The notes under the pieces are model-generated. The model ran no database searches. It was not told the origin of the DNA and saw nothing but the letters and a program-made list of their open reading frames with translations. From positions 1 to 10,701 of the forward strand of contig JAOZLQ010000041.1 in assembly GCA_029934755.1 (NCBI GenBank): a stretch of DNA of 10,701 bases, in the 5' to 3' direction. Positions 1-6,998 of this stretch are shown piece after piece (within the stretch, counting starts at the first letter, position 1; each line of letters begins with the position of its first letter). This DNA is from Desulfuromusa sp. (GTDB lineage: Bacteria > Desulfobacterota > Desulfuromonadia > Desulfuromonadales > Geopsychrobacteraceae). The position numbers and the translations under genes are program-made.

Positions 1-1003
1 AGCAGCAGCAAGAGCCCTCGGACAACCACTAGTTGTCAATGAAGAAGCACTGGAAATGGTGCACCAGTGGTTTATACGCCGCAACTACCGGATGGAACCT
101 AACAACGAAAGGCAGGCTCTATTACCACAGTATGCTCAACCACTTTTGAATCAGCGCGGCACAGCACCAGGGTTTCGCCTGCAACATAGCGGTTGCGAAC
201 TTTTCTTCCTACCGGGGGTTCCCACAGAGATGCAGATGATGTTTACACATTCTGTTCTACCGGTCTTGCAACAGAAAATTCCAGAAACAAATCCACGCCA
301 GCAACGCACGTTCAAATTATTTGGCCTGGCGGAACCAAAAATCGACCGAATGATTCCCTATCGGCAATTGCCAGATGGCGTTGATGTCGCCTTTGCCCTC
401 GACTATCCATTGGTTCTGGTCAAATTAAAGGCAAGCGGAAAAGACGCAGATTTTCGTCTAGATCAAGCTGAAGCGTTACTCCTTAAAGATTTGAACAACT
501 ATCTGATGGCAAAAAATGGAGAAACTCCGGAAGGAAATGTCGGAAAATTACTGATAAGTGCAGGGTTAACTCTCTCGTTAGCTGAATCATGCACCGGTGG
601 GCTACTGACAACGATGCTTACCAGTCAGCCAGGAGCGTCCGCATTTCTGGAACGCACCGGGATTACCTATGCAGACTCTGCCAAAGTGGATTGGTTAAAA
701 GTTCCGCCCCTGTTATTACAACAACACGGAGCCGTCAGTGAAAACTGTGCGCGGGCCATGGCTAGCGGACTACGGCAGACCACCGGAACAGATTTATCCC
801 TGGCAATAACCGGTATTGCCGGTCCAGATGGTGGCACTGAAGACAAACCGGTAGGCACGGTATTTATTTCTTTAGCAAGTGCCAACGGAATACACGTAAA
901 AAGATACACTTTTGCTGGAGATCGAAGTCAAATTCAGCGGATGAGCGCAACCATGGCATTGGAATGGTTACGCCGTTTTGCCTTACAACAAATAGAACAA
1001 TAG
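1..1003 (+). CDS. cinA: CinA-family protein (NMN deamidase / ADP-ribose pyrophosphatase type), 5' end missing
   Basis: The reading frame is open from base 2, so the gene begins upstream. About 333 residues are visible; full-length CinA is usually a little over 400. The first part carries the end of the MoaB/MogA-like domain (COG1058), including NNERQALLP, GTAPG and LPGVPTEM. A central linker domain follows. The C-terminal part is the CinA/PncC amidohydrolase domain, with AESCTGG at bases 581-601 and TGIAGPDGGTEDKPVGTV near 809-862. The family hydrolyses nicotinamide mononucleotide to the nicotinate form, recycling pyridine nucleotides, and some members also cleave ADP-ribose. The usual GGVVTYSN..K stretch reads RTGITYADSAK here, keeping the conserved Tyr and Lys. 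Location next to recA matches pncC-recA in enterobacteria and cinA-recA in streptococci. Family assignment is firm; which activity dominates cannot be told from sequence. Confidence 0.93.
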   Translation, partial: AAARALGQPLVVNEEALEMVHQWFIRRNYRMEPNNERQALLPQYAQPLLNQRGTAPGFRLQHSGCELFFLPGVPTEMQMMFTHSVLPVLQQKIPETNPRQQRTFKLFGLAEPKIDRMIPYRQLPDGVDVAFALDYPLVLVKLKASGKDADFRLDQAEALLLKDLNNYLMAKNGETPEGNVGKLLISAGLTLSLAESCTGGLLTTMLTSQPGASAFLERTGITYADSAKVDWLKVPPLLLQQHGAVSENCARAMASGLRQTTGTDLSLAITGIAGPDGGTEDKPVGTVFISLASANGIHVKRYTFAGDRSQIQRMSATMALEWLRRFALQQIEQ

Positions 1004-1020
1004 ACCTGGCAACAAATATA

Positions 1021-1049
1021 TTGACTCCACACCAATAAAAAGTTTTAAT
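1021..1049 (+). promoter_or_regulatory. candidate sigma-70 promoter upstream of recA
   Basis: TTGACT at 1021-1026 and TTTAAT at 1044-1049 are each one base off consensus and are separated by 17 bp. Transcription would start near 1056 and leave a leader of about 150 nt before recA. A second, weaker candidate lies downstream: CTGACA at 1123-1128 and TCAAAT at 1146-1151, also 17 bp apart. The choice between them is inference. Confidence 0.4.
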
Positions 1050-1135
1050 GTTAATCCACAGAGGGGAAAATAGGTCCATACAAACCCTTCAGCATTATCT
1101 AATTCAACACTTGTGACTTTTACTGACACACAAAT

Positions 1136-1156
1136 ATGTCATGTTTCAAATGACAT
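1136..1156. promoter_or_regulatory. inverted repeat upstream of recA, possible operator
   Basis: The sequence reads ATGTCAT-N7-ATGACAT, a perfect 7-bp inverted repeat on a 21-bp footprint, ending 51 bp before the recA start. Further TGACA copies sit at 1124-1128 and 1184-1188. The repeat covers the spacer and -10 of the weaker promoter candidate (1123-1151), as a protein-binding site might. It does not match the LexA boxes of E. coli (CTGT-N8-ACAG) or B. subtilis (GAAC-N4-GTTC), nor the form described for Geobacter (GGTTN2CN4GN3ACC). The binding protein is unknown. Confidence 0.4.
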
Positions 1157-1197
1157 CAAAACGACCATAGACAAACATATAAATGACACAATCTCTT

Positions 1198-1202
1198 GGA
1201 GG
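1198..1202 (+). promoter_or_regulatory. recA ribosome binding site that decides the start
   Basis: GGAGG lies 5 nt before the ATG at 1208. An in-frame TTG at 1196 would place this Shine-Dalgarno inside the coding region and add four residues absent from RecA proteins, so ATG 1208 is preferred. Confidence 0.85.
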
Positions 1203-1207
1203 AAAAC

Positions 1208-2236
1208 ATGTCCGATGACAACCGTAATCGTGCCCTTGATCTAGCAATGGGTCAGATTGAAAAACAATTCGGCAAAGGCAGTATCATGCGCCTTGGCTCT
1301 GATTTCCAAATACCAGCCATTGAGACAATTCCAACTGGCGCTCTCAGTCTGGATCTTGCCCTTGGAGTGGGTGGAATTCCCAAAGGCCGCATCGTTGAGA
1401 TTTTTGGCCCAGAATCTTCAGGAAAGACCACCCTTGCCCTGCATATTTTGGCTGAAGTACAAAAACAAGGGGGAGTTGCTGCATTTATCGACGCTGAACA
1501 CGCCTTGGACATTCAGTACGCTCAACATCTCGGGGTTAAACCGGACGATCTGTTAATCAGTCAACCTGATACTGGTGAGCAGGCACTGGAAATCACCGAA
1601 ATGCTGGTTCGTAGTGGTGCCATTGATCTTTTGGTCATCGATTCAGTTGCCGCATTGACACCACGGGCAGAAATTGAAGGAGAGATGGGCGATTCCCACA
1701 TGGGACTACAAGCACGCTTGATGTCTCAAGCATTACGAAAATTAACTGGCATCGTCAGTAAATCAAATTGCACCATTATTTTTATCAATCAGATCCGGAT
1801 GAAAATTGGGGTCATGTTCGGCAACCCGGAAACAACCACTGGTGGCAATGCCCTAAAATTCTACTCTTCTGTCCGTCTCGATATCCGTCGGATTGCCTCC
1901 CTCAAACAGGGACAAGATGTTATTGGTGGAAGAACCCGGGTTAAGGTCGTAAAGAATAAGGTTGCCCCCCCATTCAAACAAGCAGAGTTTGATATTATGT
2001 ATGGCAATGGAATCTCCCGCGAAGGGGATCTCCTTGATCTGGGAGTTGATAACGATATCGTTGAACAAAGTGGTTCCTGGTTCTCATATAAGGGAGAACG
2101 GGTTGGTCAAGGCAGAGAAAATGCAAAACAATACCTTAAGGAACACCCTGAAATGACCAATGAAATTGATGTGACTTTACGTGAACTTTACGGTATCGGA
2201 GAAAATAAACCTGTCAACAATGCAGATGAAGGATAA
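1208..2236 (+). CDS. recA: RecA recombinase
   Basis: This is a complete 342-residue RecA, close to the family's usual 340-355. It is the cytoplasmic ATPase that forms filaments on single-stranded DNA, catalyses strand exchange, and stimulates LexA self-cleavage where LexA is present. The Walker A motif GPESSGKT is at residues 67-74, and the catalytic Glu is E97 in FIDAEHAL. Walker B (LLVIDS) is at 141-146. DNA-binding loop L1 includes GDSHMG at about 161-166, and loop L2 is around FGNPETTTGGNAL (204-216). The C-terminal tail is short and acidic. The start is ATG 1208, set by GGAGG 5 nt upstream. pilT follows after 55 bp and recX after that, so a recA-pilT-recX transcript is likely. No intein or frameshift is visible. 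Confidence 0.99.
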   Translation: MSDDNRNRALDLAMGQIEKQFGKGSIMRLGSDFQIPAIETIPTGALSLDLALGVGGIPKGRIVEIFGPESSGKTTLALHILAEVQKQGGVAAFIDAEHALDIQYAQHLGVKPDDLLISQPDTGEQALEITEMLVRSGAIDLLVIDSVAALTPRAEIEGEMGDSHMGLQARLMSQALRKLTGIVSKSNCTIIFINQIRMKIGVMFGNPETTTGGNALKFYSSVRLDIRRIASLKQGQDVIGGRTRVKVVKNKVAPPFKQAEFDIMYGNGISREGDLLDLGVDNDIVEQSGSWFSYKGERVGQGRENAKQYLKEHPEMTNEIDVTLRELYGIGENKPVNNADEG

Positions 2237-2291
2237 TTATAAGGCTGTTTCTAAATAGCTACTCAATTGAAAAGTCAGATAGGATACAACC

Positions 2292-3482
2292 ATGAATTTA
2301 AATGACATTCTCGGCATGGCACTTAAGTCCAACACCTCGGATATCCATCTCAAAGCTGGATTGCCACCGGTTTTCCGCATCGACGGCAATTTGCGCCCAT
2401 TGCCAAAAGCACCAAGACTAACAACTGAAGCGGTACGCAGCATGTGTGAAGCAATCATGAACGATCGGCAGCGGGTAAAGTTTGAAGAAATGAATGAAAT
2501 TGACTTGGCCTATGGGGTTCCCGGATTAGGGCGTTTTAGAGCCAATGTTTTTATGCAACGCAATTCGGTTTCCGCGGTATTTCGGGCTATCCCTTTTAAG
2601 GTTGCAACTTTAGACGACCTGCTCATGCCACAGGTTCTCAAAAAAATAGCCGAAGAATCACGTGGTCTGGTTCTGGTAACAGGAGCAACTGGGTCCGGAA
2701 AATCAACCACCCTGGCCGCAATGATTGATTATATCAACAGTAACCGCACCGCTCATGTTGTCACGATTGAAGATCCGATCGAATACTTGCACCGCGATCG
2801 CAAATGCATTATCAATCAGCGCGAAGTCGGTTTTGATACGACCGGATTTGCCCCGGCACTTAAAAGTTCACTGCGTCAGGATCCTGATGTCATTCTGGTT
2901 GGTGAAATGCGCGATCAAGAGACAACCGAAACCGCCCTTGCTGCCGCTGAAACCGGACACCTGGTACTTTCAACCCTACATACAATTGATGCACCGGAGA
3001 CAATCTCGCGAATTGTCTCCATGTTCCCACCACACCAACAACGCCATGTCCGCTTGCAGTTATCAAATGTGCTCAAGGGAGTTATTTCACAGCGTTTAAT
3101 TCCACGGATCGAGGGAACCGGAAGGGTTGCTGCCGTTGAGGTCATGATATCTACGGGGCGGGTTCGGGAATTAATTGATGATCAGGAAAAAACAATTCAG
3201 CTAAGAGATACAATCGCTAAGGGATATACCACCTACGGCATGCAAACTTTCGATCAAGCATTGATGGATTTAGTCAAAAGAAAAGTCATCAGTTATGATG
3301 AAGCCCTCCGTCAAAGTTCCAACCCCGATGATTTCAAACTTAAGTTTTCCGGAATTGATTCCACTTCTGATGCTTCATGGGGTGATTTTGAGCGCGGCAA
3401 GGAGCAGGAAGACGAGAAGGCCCTGGCAGATAAAAAGGAAGAGCTAGATGCCGATGGACAAATCGAAATCGAAAGATTCTAA
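2292..3482 (+). CDS. pilT: PilT-type type IV pilus retraction ATPase
   Basis: This 396-residue protein belongs to the GspE/PilT secretion ATPase family. PilT hexamers sit at the cytoplasmic base of the type IV pilus machine and power pilus disassembly for twitching. The N-terminal PAS-like domain includes TSDIHLKAG (15-23). The RecA-like core has Walker A GATGSGKS (131-138), the Asp box VTIEDPIEYLH (157-167), Walker B around DPDVILVGEMRD (197-208) and the His box TGHLVLSTLHT (221-231). The C-terminal motif that is AIRNLIRE in classical PilT reads RVRELIDD (290-297), so this may be a PilT paralogue rather than the main retraction motor. Residues from about 355 form an acidic, lysine-rich tail, making it longer than E. 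coli or Pseudomonas PilT. AGGA at 2280-2283 serves as its ribosome site. The last 35 bp overlap recX. Confidence 0.93.
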   Translation: MNLNDILGMALKSNTSDIHLKAGLPPVFRIDGNLRPLPKAPRLTTEAVRSMCEAIMNDRQRVKFEEMNEIDLAYGVPGLGRFRANVFMQRNSVSAVFRAIPFKVATLDDLLMPQVLKKIAEESRGLVLVTGATGSGKSTTLAAMIDYINSNRTAHVVTIEDPIEYLHRDRKCIINQREVGFDTTGFAPALKSSLRQDPDVILVGEMRDQETTETALAAAETGHLVLSTLHTIDAPETISRIVSMFPPHQQRHVRLQLSNVLKGVISQRLIPRIEGTGRVAAVEVMISTGRVRELIDDQEKTIQLRDTIAKGYTTYGMQTFDQALMDLVKRKVISYDEALRQSSNPDDFKLKFSGIDSTSDASWGDFERGKEQEDEKALADKKEELDADGQIEIERF

Positions 3483-3930
3483 CAGTTTTTCTGCAGCGTT
3501 AAGACTGCTCACCCGCCGAGACCGGAGTGAAACCGAACTGCGACAAAAGCTTAAGCAGTTCGGTTTTTCTCTATCTGCGATAGAGACTGCCATTGAAAAA
3601 TGTCGAGAATATAATTATCTGGATGACAACCGTTATGCCGTAGAAAGGGCTCGTATTCTGATGCGCAATGGGCGGGGCGTTGGCAGCAAAGTCTTGTTTG
3701 ACCTTCGCCGCCGGGGGATTGATGAAACCATTGCGTCCCGAGCACTGGAAGCTGCTGAAAGTGAGTTTCCCACAGATCAGATTCTCCAGGAACAAGTGAG
3801 CCGACGTTTTGCAACATTCAGCTATTCCAACGCAAGTGATCGAGAACGCCGCCGGGTCATCGGTTTTTTTCAACGCCGTGGATTCCCATTGGAACAAATA
3901 TTCTCAATACTCAAAGACAACTCAAAATAG
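3448..3930 (+). CDS. recX: RecX regulatory protein
   Basis: RecX binds RecA filaments and RecA monomers, usually limiting filament growth and recombinase and coprotease activity. The 160-residue length fits the family. It is built of three-helix repeats: the first around LTRRDRSETELRQKL (21-35), the second from YLDDNRYA (57-64) through LRRRGID (86-92), and the last around RRRVIGFFQRRGFPLEQI (134-151). The start is ATG 3448, with AAGGA at 3435-3439 about 8 nt upstream; ATG 3454 is an alternative giving two residues fewer. The gene begins inside the pilT 3' end in another frame, which implies translational coupling and co-transcription with pilT and probably recA. It is separated from alaS by 130 bp of AT-rich DNA. 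Confidence 0.93.
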   Translation: MPMDKSKSKDSNSFSAALRLLTRRDRSETELRQKLKQFGFSLSAIETAIEKCREYNYLDDNRYAVERARILMRNGRGVGSKVLFDLRRRGIDETIASRALEAAESEFPTDQILQEQVSRRFATFSYSNASDRERRRVIGFFQRRGFPLEQIFSILKDNSK

Positions 3931-4060
3931 TCTGCAACACCAATTCACTTAAAATACTTTTCAAATCCAGCTGCTTCGATTAGTATCCCATATTCATAAT
4001 TTATTAAAAGACTTCACGCTTTCATTGAATTTATTATAAAAAACTGAAAGGTCTCCACCG

Positions 4061-6703
4061 ATGATTACCGGAAATGAAATTCGTGCCCGCTTTCTGCAAT
4101 ATTTTGAAGAACGGGGACATACACCTATCTCATCATCCTCCCTGGTTCCTCACAATGACCCGACCCTGCTTTTCACCAATGCTGGGATGAACCAATTTAA
4201 GGACTGTTTCCTAGGTGATGAAAAACGCGCGTATTCACGAGCAGTAACCTCACAAAAATGTGTTCGGGCTGGTGGAAAGCATAACGATCTGGAAAATGTT
4301 GGGCGCACGGCTCGCCACCATACGTTTTTTGAGATGCTCGGCAACTTCTCTTTCGGTGATTATTTCAAAAAAGAGGCCATTGCATACGCTTGGGAATTTT
4401 TGACCGTTGAAATGGGGCTAGACAAAGACCGTCTCTACGTTTCAGTTTATACCGACGACGATGAAGCAGCTAACATCTGGCACAATCAGGAAGGAATTCC
4501 TCGAGAACGAATCTTCCGCTTTGAAGAAGATAACTTCTGGTCAATGGGCGATACCGGGCCCTGTGGACCCTGTTCAGAGATATTTTACGATAATGGGCCA
4601 GAAGTCGGCTGTGATTCGCCCACATGTACCGTTGGTTGTGATTGCGACCGCTACATGGAAATCTGGAATAACGTTTTTATGCAGTTTGATCGTCAACCTG
4701 ATGGCACTCTGATCCCGCTACCAAAACCGGCCGTTGATACCGGCATGGGGCTGGAACGACTTACCACAGTTATGCAGGGCGTTCAGTCAAACTACGACAC
4801 CGACCTGATCCGCAAAATTATCGCCTACATCGAAAAGTTATCAGCCAAGACCTATGGTAATAACAAAGAGAATGATGTTTCCATGCGCGTCATGGCCGAT
4901 CACAGCCGTGCCACCGCTTATTTAATCGCTGATGGCGTTTTACCCTCCAACGAAGGGCGCGGCTATGTGCTGCGACGAATCATGCGTCGTGCTATGCGCC
5001 ATGCCAAAATGCTCGGGTTCGAAGATCCAATATTATTCAAAACGGCGGTCTTTGTCCTTGAATCGATGGCTGAAGCCTATCCAGAAGAGGCCAAGCGGAA
5101 GGATTTTGTGGCCAAGGTTGTGCAGAACGAAGAAGAGCGTTTCATTCAAACTCTTGGAAATGGCCTACGGATATTACAGGAAGAAATAGCGCAATTATCT
5201 GCAACCAAACAAACGATTATCCCCGGTGAAATAATTTTCAAACTCTATGACACTTATGGATTCCCCCTTGATCTGACCGCTGATATCGTTGAAAAAGATG
5301 GCTACAGTCTTGATGAAGCAGGATTTGACACCTGCATGGAGGAACAACGAACCAAGGCTCGGAAGCACTGGAAAGGTTCTGGCGAAGAGGCCGTTTCAGC
5401 TATCTACAAGCAACTGGTTGAGAAGGGAATTCAAAGCAAATTTTCTGGTTATTTAAAATTGGAAGACCAAGGTGAAGTGTTGGCCTTGATCCATCAAGGA
5501 GTGGTAGTTGAAGAATCGGCCTGCGGCGAAACCGTTGAAGTCATCACCGCGACCACTCCCTGCTACGGTGAGTCGGGTGGACAAGTTGGAGACACTGGCG
5601 AAATTATCACCGCTGAGGCAAACCTGAGAATTATCGAGACCAGAAAACCACTTCCCGAACTTTATGTCCATGTTTGTGAAGTTGTCACTGGAGCAATAAA
5701 AAAAGGGGACAATGCAACCCTTAAAGTCAATGCAGAACGACGCCAACAGATTATTCTTAATCATACCGCTACCCACCTGCTGCAAGCTGCTCTGCAAAAA
5801 TTGCTTGGAGAACATGTCAAACAAGCAGGATCATTGGTGACCCCGGAACGGCTTCGTTTTGACTTTACCCATTTTTCACCAGTTTCTACAGAAGAATTGA
5901 GAAAAATTGAAGCGGAGGTCAATCAGCAAATCCGGGTCAACTCTCAAGTAGAAAGCCGTGAGATGAGTGCTGATGCTGCGCAAGAAGCTGGGGCCATGGC
6001 CCTGTTTGGTGAAAAATATGGTGATATCGTTCGGGTCATCAATATTGGGGACTACAGCAAGGAACTCTGCGGTGGAACCCATGCCAAAGCTGCTGGTGAT
6101 ATTGGCCTGTTCCGAATAATAAGTGAAGGGGGCATTGCAGCCGGAGTACGTCGGATTGAAGCTGTAACCGGAGCAACAGCTCTGGCCCAAGTCCAGCAAC
6201 AACAACAGTCACTACAACGTTTAGCTGATCTGGTCAAAAGCGATCCACAGAAAATTGAGTCGCGGCTACAAAAACTTCTGGAACAGCAAAAAGAACTGGA
6301 AAAGGAGCTGGAACAGCTCCAGGCAAAAGCCAACGCTGACCGCAGTAGCGAGCTGATTAACAAAGTACAATTAGTTGAAGATATCAAATTACTCGCGGTT
6401 AAAGTCCCTGGAGCTGATGGCAAAGGGTTGCGAGAATTTTCAGATCAACTGCGTGACAAACTTGGTTCCGGTGTACTAGTTCTGGTCTCCGATGCCGGTG
6501 GCAAAGTATCTCTACTGGTTGCCGTGACTAAAGATCTCACCGGTCGAGTTAAAGCTGGCAATCTGATTAAACCTTTAGCTGAAATTGTTGGCGGTCGCGG
6601 TGGTGGACGCCCCGACTTGGCTCAAGCCGGCGGTTCAGATACAGATAAAATTGAGATGCTATTACAGGCAGCACCAGAGCAATTGAAAAATATTTTGCTC
6701 TAG
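4061..6703 (+). CDS. alaS: alanyl-tRNA synthetase
   Basis: This 880-residue class II synthetase charges tRNA-Ala and clears mischarged Ser/Gly-tRNA. The aminoacylation core has LLFTNAGMNQFKDCFLG (36-52), GNFSFGDYF (94-102), GDTGPCGPCSEI (163-174) and DTGMGLERL (226-234). A cysteine group (C184, C189, C193, C195) may bind metal, as seen in a subset of bacterial AlaRS. The tRNA-recognition segment includes LRRIMRRAMRHA (304-315). The editing domain has its zinc ligands in HTATH (H568, H572) and CGGTH (C670, H674). A Gln/Glu/Lys-rich coiled coil (about 708-765) leads to the C-Ala domain with GGRGGGRPDLAQAGG (844-858). AAAGG at 4047-4051 precedes the ATG. The 130-bp upstream gap is AT-rich; TATAAA at 4035-4040 is too close to the start to be a convincing -10. 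The TAG stop overlaps the end of the inverted-repeat element. Confidence 0.99.
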   Translation: MITGNEIRARFLQYFEERGHTPISSSSLVPHNDPTLLFTNAGMNQFKDCFLGDEKRAYSRAVTSQKCVRAGGKHNDLENVGRTARHHTFFEMLGNFSFGDYFKKEAIAYAWEFLTVEMGLDKDRLYVSVYTDDDEAANIWHNQEGIPRERIFRFEEDNFWSMGDTGPCGPCSEIFYDNGPEVGCDSPTCTVGCDCDRYMEIWNNVFMQFDRQPDGTLIPLPKPAVDTGMGLERLTTVMQGVQSNYDTDLIRKIIAYIEKLSAKTYGNNKENDVSMRVMADHSRATAYLIADGVLPSNEGRGYVLRRIMRRAMRHAKMLGFEDPILFKTAVFVLESMAEAYPEEAKRKDFVAKVVQNEEERFIQTLGNGLRILQEEIAQLSATKQTIIPGEIIFKLYDTYGFPLDLTADIVEKDGYSLDEAGFDTCMEEQRTKARKHWKGSGEEAVSAIYKQLVEKGIQSKFSGYLKLEDQGEVLALIHQGVVVEESACGETVEVITATTPCYGESGGQVGDTGEIITAEANLRIIETRKPLPELYVHVCEVVTGAIKKGDNATLKVNAERRQQIILNHTATHLLQAALQKLLGEHVKQAGSLVTPERLRFDFTHFSPVSTEELRKIEAEVNQQIRVNSQVESREMSADAAQEAGAMALFGEKYGDIVRVINIGDYSKELCGGTHAKAAGDIGLFRIISEGGIAAGVRRIEAVTGATALAQVQQQQQSLQRLADLVKSDPQKIESRLQKLLEQQKELEKELEQLQAKANADRSSELINKVQLVEDIKLLAVKVPGADGKGLREFSDQLRDKLGSGVLVLVSDAGGKVSLLVAVTKDLTGRVKAGNLIKPLAEIVGGRGGGRPDLAQAGGSDTDKIEMLLQAAPEQLKNILL

Positions 6704-6866
6704 GAGCCTGTCGGGCTTTCGAACCGTAGCGAGAAAATGAATGTTTAAGGGCAGATTTTTGATCGTTTGAGAGCAAATAGCCATAGCTATTTGTCGAAAA
6801 GGATCGGAAATATGAACTAAACAGGCGTTTTCGCAGTAGGTTCTTGTAAAGTCCGACAGGCTCCTA
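6701..6866. repeat. 166-bp near-palindromic MITE-like element between alaS and the kinase gene
   Basis: Both ends carry a 19-bp terminal inverted repeat (6701-6719 and 6848-6866) with one mismatch; the outer 14 bases, TAGGAGCCTGTCGG, pair perfectly. The centre is CAAATAGC-CATA-GCTATTTG (6774-6793), a perfect 8-bp stem lying exactly at the midpoint of the two ends. Between ends and centre the arms still pair in blocks with small offsets: GAACC 6721-6725 with GGTTC 6839-6843, TGTTTA 6742-6747 with TAAACA 6818-6823, and GATC 6761-6764 with GATC 6802-6805. If TA is read as a target duplication (6701-6702 and 6865-6866), the core is GGAGCC...GGCTCC. There is no credible ORF inside. A non-autonomous insertion of IS630/mariner type is the best guess. 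As RNA it would form a long hairpin after alaS and might end transcription or protect the message. Confidence 0.75.
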
Positions 6867-6912
6867 AGTTCACATCAGAGTGCCTTATTTTCACTTATAA
6901 GCAGCCAGAAAC

Positions 6913-6940
6913 TAGACATCTCTGTCTGCTTCGCTATATT
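6913..6940 (+). promoter_or_regulatory. candidate sigma-70 promoter for the receiver/kinase gene
   Basis: TAGACA at 6913-6918 and TATATT at 6935-6940 are each one base from consensus with a 16-bp spacer. Start of transcription would be near 6947, about 52 nt before the gene. A small inverted repeat, AGACA-TCTC-TGTCT (6914-6927), overlaps the -35. The promoter lies outside the repeat element, so the gene may be transcribed independently of alaS. Confidence 0.4.
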
Positions 6941-6998
6941 TATCAAATAACAGAAGTTGAACTAACCTGACCCGAAATATCTGCGAGAACTAAAAAGT

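Noticed and set aside
1004..1207. Possible LexA (SOS) box upstream of recA
   Set aside because: No CTGT-N8-ACAG, GAAC-N4-GTTC or GGTTN2CN4GN3ACC match was found; GGTCC...AACC near 1073-1087 has the wrong spacing and lacks the inner bases.
1196..1207. TTG start adding four residues to RecA
   Set aside because: It overlaps the GGAGG ribosome site used by ATG 1208, and the extra residues have no counterpart in RecA.
3931..4060. T-box riboswitch or clear promoter in front of alaS
   Set aside because: The 130-bp gap is too short for a T-box with terminator and lacks the conserved T-box sequence. The TTCACG/TATAAA pair (4013-4040) would start transcription at the Shine-Dalgarno itself, so it was not called.
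6052..6423. 123-residue minus-strand ORF inside alaS, rich in Ser and Cys
   Set aside because: The Ser/Cys-rich composition is simply the reverse of the Gln/Glu/Lys-rich AlaRS coiled coil; no protein family signal is seen.
6567..6776. Minus-strand ORF running from alaS into the inverted-repeat element
   Set aside because: It is antisense to the conserved alaS C-terminus, and its remainder is palindrome sequence with no recognisable protein features.
6914..6927. AGACA-TCTC-TGTCT mini-hairpin as an operator or terminator
   Set aside because: A 5-bp stem can easily arise by chance and it has no T-run; it is noted only because it overlaps a candidate -35.
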